Of a DNA stretch of 64,000 nt, positions 58,737 to 64,000 are shown piece by piece. Positions within the stretch are counted from its first letter, which is position 1. Each line of letters opens with the position of its first letter. The stretch covers positions 420,318 through 484,317 of the forward strand of contig NZ_JABRPL010000001.1 of the NCBI RefSeq assembly GCF_013249015.1. Reading direction: 5' to 3'. A program made the position numbers and the translations under genes. The stretch is from Rathayibacter agropyri. Its GTDB lineage: Bacteria > Actinomycetota > Actinomycetes > Actinomycetales > Microbacteriaceae. The notes below the pieces were generated by a model. It had not been told where the DNA came from. It saw nothing but the letters and a program-made list of their open reading frames with translations, and made no database searches.

Positions 58737-59526
58737 GCAGGACGAAGCTCCACGCGCCCGTCAGGACGGCGGCCATGACCGAGACGGCCGCGAGAGCGAT
58801 ACCACCGGCAATCAGCAGGACGTCGCCCGCGCCGAGTCGCGACTCCCGAGCCCACGTGCGCGGGATGCCGGAGCCGAAGCCCTTCGCCTCCATCGCGGTC
58901 GCGAGGCGGCTGCCACGGCGGATGGCGAGAACGAGCAGCGAGAAGGTGCGCGAGGCGAGGCTTCGCAGGGCCTGCGCAGGACCGTGGCCGTCCGCGACTC
59001 CGCGAGCCCGACGCGCCATCGACAGCGTCCGCCAGTCATCAACCAGGAGGCCGACGAGCCGCATGCCGGCCAGGGCGCCGAGGACGAAGCGGGACGGCAA
59101 GCGGAGAATTTGGGCGAGGCCGTCCGCGAGGTCGGTCGGGTCGGTCGTCGCGATCAGCACCACGCTCGGCAGCCCGATCGCCAGCACTCGCAGCGCGATG
59201 GCGAGGCCGAGGGCGACCGACCCCTCGGTGACGGAGACGATCAGGAACTCGGCATAGACAGCTCCGCTGTCGCGCCCGTAGAGGACGGTGGAGAGGCCCG
59301 CCAGCGGCGCAGCGATCCAGACGGGGGCCGTCCGCCTGAGCAGTTCTCCCGCACGGAGCCCGGCGAACGGCAGGACGAGCAGCTCCAGGAGAAGGGCCGT
59401 GGCGGCCGAGACCACGTCCACGGTGAGAATCAGCGCCAGCGCGATCACGAGACTCGCCAGGAGCTTCGCTACCGGATTGGCTCGGGCAATTCGACTGCGC
59501 GCGGGGACGGACTCGAGGAGCGTCAT
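58729..59526 (-). CDS. ykoC: ECF transporter T component (YkoC)
   Basis: 265 residues, five to six hydrophobic segments and the Ala-Arg-Gly coupling helices MARRARGV and AMEAKGFGSG that contact the ATPases. It starts at an ATG overlapping the ecfA stop (ATGA). Confidence 0.93.
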   Translation of the reverse strand: MTLLESVPARSRIARANPVAKLLASLVIALALILTVDVVSAATALLLELLVLPFAGLRAGELLRRTAPVWIAAPLAGLSTVLYGRDSGAVYAEFLIVSVTEGSVALGLAIALRVLAIGLPSVVLIATTDPTDLADGLAQILRLPSRFVLGALAGMRLVGLLVDDWRTLSMARRARGVADGHGPAQALRSLASRTFSLLVLAIRRGSRLATAMEAKGFGSGIPRTWARESRLGAGDVLLIAGGIALAAVSVMAAVLTGAWSFVLHG

Positions 59527-60977
59527 CCGGCCACCGCCTCGCGCGCGCCCAGAGTCACGACCGTGTCGGCGAGAGCGGTGACCAGCGCCTCATCGTGGGT
59601 CACAGCAACCACCGCGGTGCCCTCGTGGCGCTGCTCGGCGAGGAGGTCGACAAGCACTTCCCAGGTCAGCCGGTCCTGCCCGAAGGTCGGCTCGTCGAGC
59701 ACGAGGACGGACGGGGCTCGAGTGAGGGCGGAGGCGACAGCGAGGCGCCGCTTCTCGCCGCCGGAGAGGGTGAAGGGGTTCGCGTCGGCCAGGTGCGCGA
59801 GGCCGAGGCGCTCGAGCAGTTCGTCCGCCCGCCGCCGGTCAGCATCGTCGCGGGCGCCGAGCGTGAGCTCTGCTCTCACGCGGGCCGCGAGGAACTGATG
59901 CTCCGGCTCTTGAAACACCATCGCGATGCGCGCGGCGAGCTGCGCCGACGTCCAGCGGATGGGCTCTGGGGCGGCGCCGGAACGCAGGAGGTCGGAGGCG
60001 AGGACCTGCCCCGCGATCGGCGGGAGAAGGCCAGCCAGGGTGAGAGCGAGAGTCGACTTGCCCGCGCCATTGGGCCCGAGTACCGCGGTTACCCGTGCCG
60101 AGTCGACGGTGAGGCCGAGACCGGAGGCGACGATCGTCGACCGTCGCCGACCGAGCACCGGCCTGCCGATTGACAGGTCGCACACGCTCAGCGCCGCGAG
60201 CGCGGGCACGGCACTCGGCGCACGGCGCTGAGGTGCCTCTCCCGGCAGCCAGACGCCCGAGGCACGCAGAATCTCTCGCGCCTCATCGAGGACGAAGGAA
60301 CCAGCGCCGTCGGCGACCACTCTGCCATCGCGACCAAGGACGATCACGCGGTCGACCAGGTCGATCCACACATCGACTCGGTGCTCGACGACGATCAGCG
60401 TCGTTCCGGTGCGCTGACACGTGCGCTCGACCGCCTCGCGCACCTCACTCACGCCCTTCGGATCGAGGTTGGCGGTCGGTTCATCAAGGAGAAGCAGCCT
60501 TGGCCGCATGGCGAGAACGCCCGCGAGCGCGAGCCGCTGCTTCTGGCCGCCGGAGAGCGCCGAAGTAGAGCGATCGAGCGCCACGGCGAGCCCGACGTCG
60601 TCGAGCGCCTCGCGGACGCGGACCGGGATCTCGGAGCGGGCCACGCCGAGGTTCTCGCAGGCAAAGGCCACGTCATCGCCCACCCGAGCCAGAACGGCTT
60701 GCGTGTCCGGATCTTGCAGCACGAGGCCCGCTACTCCGCGACGGGCGAGGGGCGCCGCGCCGTCGAGCTCGAGCTCGCCCGACGCGGCGCCATCCTCCTC
60801 GCCGCCGAGTACCCCGGCCAGGGCGTGCAGAAGTGTGCTCTTACCCGCTCCGGACGGACCGAGCAGCAGGATTCTCTCCCCTGGCTCGATCGAGAGGTCG
60901 ACTCCGGACACAGCGGCCTGCGACCGCCCCGCGTGCCGCCAGCTCCACCCCCGCGCCCGAACCGAGGCGCCGCTCAT
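59523..60977 (-). CDS. ykoD: ECF transporter fused double ATPase (YkoD)
   Basis: 484 residues with two full ABC domains in one chain: Walker A GPSGAGKST and GPNGAGKST, signatures LSGGQKQR and LSGGEKRR, Walker B LLLLDEPTANLD and LVLDEPTFGQD. It energises YkoE/YkoC. Overlaps ykoE (ATGA) and ykoC. Confidence 0.95.
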   Translation of the reverse strand: MSGASVRARGWSWRHAGRSQAAVSGVDLSIEPGERILLLGPSGAGKSTLLHALAGVLGGEEDGAASGELELDGAAPLARRGVAGLVLQDPDTQAVLARVGDDVAFACENLGVARSEIPVRVREALDDVGLAVALDRSTSALSGGQKQRLALAGVLAMRPRLLLLDEPTANLDPKGVSEVREAVERTCQRTGTTLIVVEHRVDVWIDLVDRVIVLGRDGRVVADGAGSFVLDEAREILRASGVWLPGEAPQRRAPSAVPALAALSVCDLSIGRPVLGRRRSTIVASGLGLTVDSARVTAVLGPNGAGKSTLALTLAGLLPPIAGQVLASDLLRSGAAPEPIRWTSAQLAARIAMVFQEPEHQFLAARVRAELTLGARDDADRRRADELLERLGLAHLADANPFTLSGGEKRRLAVASALTRAPSVLVLDEPTFGQDRLTWEVLVDLLAEQRHEGTAVVAVTHDEALVTALADTVVTLGAREAVAG

Positions 60978-61684
60978 CGAACGCCTGCGCCAACTCCCTC
61001 GACCGTCCGTCCCTCACGACCCGAGGCGAAACGGTCGAGTGCGCCGGACGCGGCGAGCCCACGGACCGCGAACCACGACAGCAGCCCGGCCAGCACGACG
61101 CCGGAAACGATCGACGAGACGACGTACACCGTCGTGAAGAGGGCGTCGTTCGCCGCGTAGTAGGACAGCAGGTCATTGATCGCGAGAGCGAGACCCGCGC
61201 CGGCTCCGGCGAGCATCGCAACGAGCGGACGTCCGCTGCGGTAGAGGAACAGCGCGAAGACGATCTCGGCGCCGAGCCCCTGCACGAGGCCGGAGATCAG
61301 CACGGTGAAGCCCCACTGGGTGCCGATCAGTGCCGAGACGGCCGCGGCGACGAGCTCGGTGTAGAGCGCTGCGCCGGGCTTGCGGATGATTAATCCGCCG
61401 AGCACGCCGGCGAAGAGCCAGCCACCCCCGAGCAGACCACCGAGGCCGGGAAGAAACTCGAAGGCCAGGCCGAGGACGTTGATCGCTAGACCCCACGCCC
61501 AGAAGACGATGCCGCTCGCGACAGCGATGACGCTCGCGACCACGATGTCGACGACCCGCCAGCGGAGGTTGCGCCGAACTGGCGCGGGAAGGGAGGAGGA
61601 CTTCGCCGCGCTCGACTTCCGGGCGCTGGAATCCTGCGCATTCGTGTTCTGCGCATTGGTGTTCTGCGCATTCGTGTTCTGCAC
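60974..61684 (-). CDS. ykoE: ECF transporter S component for thiamine precursor (YkoE)
   Basis: 236 residues: six hydrophobic segments, with GQ-type residues near the hydrophobic loop; matches YkoE, which binds hydroxymethylpyrimidine/thiamine. A TPP riboswitch lies directly upstream, which supports that substrate. The N-terminus has three NTNAQ repeats coded by a 15-nt repeat. The start is the GTG at 61684 with AAGGG upstream. Confidence 0.93.
   Translation of the reverse strand: MQNTNAQNTNAQNTNAQDSSARKSSAAKSSSLPAPVRRNLRWRVVDIVVASVIAVASGIVFWAWGLAINVLGLAFEFLPGLGGLLGGGWLFAGVLGGLIIRKPGAALYTELVAAAVSALIGTQWGFTVLISGLVQGLGAEIVFALFLYRSGRPLVAMLAGAGAGLALAINDLLSYYAANDALFTTVYVVSSIVSGVVLAGLLSWFAVRGLAASGALDRFASGREGRTVEGVGAGVR
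61636..61680 (-). repeat. threefold 15-nt tandem repeat at the ykoE start
   Basis: GCGCATTCGTGTTCT three times (61636-61650, 61651-61665 with one change, 61666-61680), in frame, coding NTNAQ repeats directly after the start codon. Confidence 0.95.
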
Positions 61685-61741
61685 TGTCGTGCCCTTTCGT
61701 GGAAGCGAATGGAGGGCACGGGTTTGGAAGAGGAGATCGAA

Positions 61742-61827
61742 ACGTTCCTTCGCTGGCATGACCCAGATCAGGTTCGACGGTCGAAGGCTGCTGCCTTCCT
61801 CTCAGTCCGGTGCACCGGACTCCCGTG
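61742..61827 (-). promoter_or_regulatory. TPP riboswitch of the ykoEDC operon
   Basis: Contains the conserved CTGAGAGG (about 61805-61798, minus strand) and the ACCTGATCTGGGTCATGCCAGCG block (about 61773-61751). It senses thiamine pyrophosphate and turns off ykoE when TPP is high. It ends about 57 nt before the ykoE start. Confidence 0.93.
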
Positions 61828-61837
61828 TTCGTCGGTA

Positions 61838-61843
61838 ATCATA
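61838..61843 (-). promoter_or_regulatory. -10 box of the ykoEDC operon
   Basis: TATGAT on the minus strand, with predicted start near 61831, just before the riboswitch 5' end. Confidence 0.5.
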
Positions 61844-61849
61844 GACGTC

Positions 61850-62236
61850 ATGTCGTGGTCAGTGGTCGTCGTCCTGGCCGTGCTCCTGCTGGTGCTCCTG
61901 CAGGTCCTGCTCTGGCAGCGTCGCTGGCGTATTCGCCGTGAGCTGCTGACGTACGGGACGCGTGTAACCGCGAGGGTCGTCGCGCACGACCCAGCTCGCG
62001 GTGACCGCGATTCCGCGCGGGATCTGGGCCGTCTCCTGGTTGTTTACCGCACGGCGGAGGGCGAGGAGAAGCGGGCGGTGAAGACGCCGCAGAGGCGGGG
62101 CGACGCGTGGATGGCGGGCGAGCCGGCGGCGGTGATCTACGACCCGCGGCGGCCGAATGACGCCGAGCGTTTGATCGTCGGCTTCGGCCGAACTAAGAAG
62201 AAGTGGTTCGCTGCGCGCCAGCAACGCGCCAGCTAA
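61850..62236 (+). CDS. DUF3592-like membrane-anchored protein
   Basis: 128 residues with an N-terminal membrane helix (residues 3-22) followed by a soluble beta-rich domain ending VIYDPRRPNDAERLIVG, the DUF3592 signature. Function unknown. The ATG at 61850 is preferred; the upstream frame overlaps the TPP element. Confidence 0.8.
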   Translation: MSWSVVVVLAVLLLVLLQVLLWQRRWRIRRELLTYGTRVTARVVAHDPARGDRDSARDLGRLLVVYRTAEGEEKRAVKTPQRRGDAWMAGEPAAVIYDPRRPNDAERLIVGFGRTKKKWFAARQQRAS

Positions 62237-62243
62237 TCCGGAA

Positions 62244-62268
62244 CGGGCCCCCGTCGCCGGAGGGCCCG
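62244..62268. terminator. bidirectional terminator
   Basis: CGGGCCC (62244-62250) pairs with GGGCCCG (62262-62268) between two convergent genes. Confidence 0.65.
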
Positions 62269-62299
62269 CACACTGTGTCGGAAAAGCTTCTCGGAAGAG

Positions 62300-62629
62300 C
62301 TATTTCTTGAGGGCGCGGATGATTCGCGCGAGCGCCTTGCCGGTCACCCAGACAAACGGGATGCCGACCGCGAGCACCGAGATGACATTGGGCTGGAAGC
62401 GCAGGCCGAGATCATCCTTGATATAGGCACCGATCGGGATGATCGTGGCCCCGCCACCTCCGCCGCCACCCTCCTGACCGTCCTCGGAGCCGCTGCCGCC
62501 GCCGAAGCCGAACCAGCGAAGGGCGACCGGGACAAGCGAGACGCCGTCGACGGTGACGGGCTCGCCGTAAATCGTCGCGGTACCCGCGGTGGTGACGGTG
62601 TCGGCCAGGGAGACTGCGATGTTGGGCAT
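62300..62629 (-). CDS. GerW/YtfJ-like protein
   Basis: 109 residues. YGEPVTVDGVSLVPVALRWFG, then a Gly/Ser-rich loop with GGGGGGG, then ATIIPIGAY, the layout of the GerW (sporulation YtfJ) family; a C-terminal membrane helix (about 86-105) follows. Non-sporulating actinobacteria carry it too; role unknown. The ATG at 62629 begins the family domain. Confidence 0.8.
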   Translation of the reverse strand: MPNIAVSLADTVTTAGTATIYGEPVTVDGVSLVPVALRWFGFGGGSGSEDGQEGGGGGGGATIIPIGAYIKDDLGLRFQPNVISVLAVGIPFVWVTGKALARIIRALKK

Positions 62630-62717
62630 GCTGCGACGGTACTCCGCGCCGCTCAACGTCGACAAGCGGCAGGCCGGGCGTACAGGTCTCGTCCATGTCC
62701 TGGCTGCAACGGGCGGG

Positions 62718-62723
62718 GATAAT
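62718..62723 (+). promoter_or_regulatory. -10 box for leaderless endonuclease/phosphatase-family mRNA
   Basis: GATAAT, 6-nt spacer, then ATG at 62730. Confidence 0.5.
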
Positions 62724-62729
62724 CGTCGG

Positions 62730-63653
62730 ATGCCCTCCCGCGCCCGTCGCCGCCGCCCCGTGCGCTCGACGGTCACGGCGACCGTCGCCCTCCTCCTCGC
62801 TGTCTTCCTGGCGTTTCACCGTGTGCTCCCCGACCCCGTCGGCTGGCTGTCGGTGCTCGAGATCGGCATCCCCTGGACCGGGCTCGCCGTCCTCCTTCTC
62901 ATCGCGGCAGCGGTGAGCCTGCGCTCGCGGGGCACCGCGGCGGCGGTGACCGTGCTGGCGATGGTCTACGGAGTGCTCGTGCTGCCGGTCGCGCTCCCCG
63001 CGCCCGCAGTCCGCTCCGGGTCATTCACCGTCATCAGCCAGAACATCGAGACGAGCGATGATGCGGACCGCCTCGCCGCCGCCCTCGCCTCGCGGGGACC
63101 AGACGTCATCGCACTGCAAGAGCTCGACGGTGCAGCGCGCAAGGCCGTCGACGCCGAACTCTCCGACGAGTACCCCTACTCATTCGTGTCGAGCACGGTT
63201 GGTGTCTGGAGTCGCACGGCGCTCTCGGGCGAAGAGCCGCTCGATCTCGGTCTAGGCTGGGAGCGGGCTCTCGCCGTGGATGTCGGCACACCGGTCGGCA
63301 GCACTCGTTTGTTCGTCGTGCATCTCGCGTCGTTCCGCCCGGGCGACCACGAGGAGCGCGACACCATGCTGTCGGCTCTCGCCGCGGCGCTGAAGGATGA
63401 CACATCCGCAAAGACCCTCGTGGTCGGCGACTTCAACACTCCGACCGACGACCACCTCTTGGCCCCGGTGCTGGCTGAGGCGGGACTCGTGCGCACGGGC
63501 GGCGTCGGCTTCCCGGCGACGTGGCCGTCGCTCCTCCCCCTCGTGGCGCTCGACCATGCGCTCGCCGCTGGAGTGCCGTCGGCGACCCTCGAGGTCCTGC
63601 CCCCCAACGGGTCAGACCACCGGCCGATCAGTCTGACGATCGGCTCCGCATAG
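62730..63653 (+). CDS. membrane-anchored endonuclease/exonuclease/phosphatase family protein
   Basis: 307 residues: three hydrophobic helices (about 15-31, 43-63, 70-90), then an EEP-fold domain with Asn105 in SQNIE, Glu131 in LQELDG, GDFNTPTDD and SDHRP (His297). Substrate unknown; relatives act on nucleic acids or phospholipids. The ATG at 62730 is leaderless. It overlaps the convergent dinB by 26 bp. Confidence 0.9.
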   Translation: MPSRARRRRPVRSTVTATVALLLAVFLAFHRVLPDPVGWLSVLEIGIPWTGLAVLLLIAAAVSLRSRGTAAAVTVLAMVYGVLVLPVALPAPAVRSGSFTVISQNIETSDDADRLAAALASRGPDVIALQELDGAARKAVDAELSDEYPYSFVSSTVGVWSRTALSGEEPLDLGLGWERALAVDVGTPVGSTRLFVVHLASFRPGDHEERDTMLSALAAALKDDTSAKTLVVGDFNTPTDDHLLAPVLAEAGLVRTGGVGFPATWPSLLPLVALDHALAAGVPSATLEVLPPNGSDHRPISLTIGSA

Positions 63654-64000
63654 CAACCGTGTCGCTGATGTCGATGCCCTTCGCAGACTCGGGCGCGGAG
63701 CGCGACAACAGCGAGGCCGGTCGCACGGCTCCGGAACCGAAGCGCGCGGCAACACCGTCGACGGCGAGTTCGGCATCGCGCCAGTCGTCGGAGTCGCTCC
63801 AGAGGGAGAATGCGACGTCGTCGGCCTCAACCAGCTGCTCGCCGCGCACGCCGATGAGGCGGACCGGGCGGCGTAGCGGATTGGCCGACTCGAGCAGCGC
63901 CGACGACGCCTCGAAAAGCACCCGAGCCACGTCCGTCGCCTCGACGAGCGTCCGCGAGCGCGTGAGTGTAGTGAAATCGCCGAAGCGGACCTTTACGGCG
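63628..64000 (-). CDS. dinB: DNA polymerase IV (DinB), C-terminal part
   Basis: The window ends inside the gene; about 124 C-terminal codons are present. They cover the little-finger domain: VKVRFGDFTTLTRSRTL and VRLIGVRGEQLVE are family signatures. Y-family translesion polymerase. The stop lies within the 3' end of the convergent EEP-fold gene. Confidence 0.88.
   Translation of the reverse strand, partial: AVKVRFGDFTTLTRSRTLVEATDVARVLFEASSALLESANPLRRPVRLIGVRGEQLVEADDVAFSLWSDSDDWRDAELAVDGVAARFGSGAVRPASLLSRSAPESAKGIDISDTVAMRSRSSD

Overview
The window reads as a stretch of an actinobacterial chromosome, most likely from the family Microbacteriaceae. The evidence is GC-rich sequence (roughly 65-70% by eye), many GTG starts, a translational ileS T-box, a mycobacterial-type RpiB, a mycothiol-dependent-nitroreductase-like DsbA protein, and familiar neighbourhoods (rne-rplU-rpmA-obgE-proA-nadD-rsfS and ileS-folC-ndk). 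It is mostly core genome. I see no prophage, transposase, plasmid gene or CRISPR array.

Layout. 1-3.3 kb: RNase P RNA, a coiled-coil zinc-ribbon protein, a Nif3-like protein, acetolactate decarboxylase and tRNA-Ala. 3.4-13 kb, all but one gene on the minus strand: rsfS, a membrane-anchored hypothetical, nadD, proA, obgE, rpmA, rplU, a convergent DUF4031 gene, and rne. 13.2-19.7 kb: a VKOR-family protein, then ileS-folC-DUF4233-ndk read on the minus strand behind an isoleucine T-box. 19.7-24.7 kb: TetR regulator, valS, a small acidic protein and a BenE transporter. 24.7-29.3 kb: the proteostasis block clpX, two clpP genes and tig. 29.3-36.8 kb: tRNA-Pro, tRNA-Gly, gamma-carbonic anhydrase, a NarL-type two-component pair, dps, an amidohydrolase, a Nei-type glycosylase, rpiB and a DsbA-like protein. 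36.9-47.2 kb: pepN, prpC-prpB, an MscS channel, a truncated haemoglobin, two thioesterases and the ABC-F factor ettA. 47.4-54.3 kb: an exported cell-wall-binding protein, a lipoprotein, ssb, msrA, an aldo/keto reductase and small or hypothetical genes. 54.6-57.7 kb: a lower-GC accessory stretch between tRNA-Arg and tRNA-His with a glycosyltransferase and a PNKP-like phosphatase, next to orn. 57.8-64 kb: a mini metalloprotease, a TPP-riboswitch-controlled ykoEDC thiamine-precursor transporter with a linked kinase, a GerW-like protein, a membrane-anchored endonuclease/phosphatase-fold protein and the C-terminal end of dinB.

Themes that cut across genes. (1) At least nine genes have a TANNNT-type -10 box ending exactly 6 nt before the start codon, which predicts leaderless mRNAs. 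(2) Short tandem duplications of 15-18 nt recur in coding and non-coding positions. They include a duplicated ribosome-binding-site/ATG module in the TetR gene, a duplicated block in the proA promoter and duplicated stop-codon regions. (3) proB is missing from its usual place between obgE and proA. (4) A 36-residue membrane-protein gene with a strong ribosome-binding site lies at 54.2-54.3 kb. I found no convincing new multi-gene system. The observations above are offered as leads.
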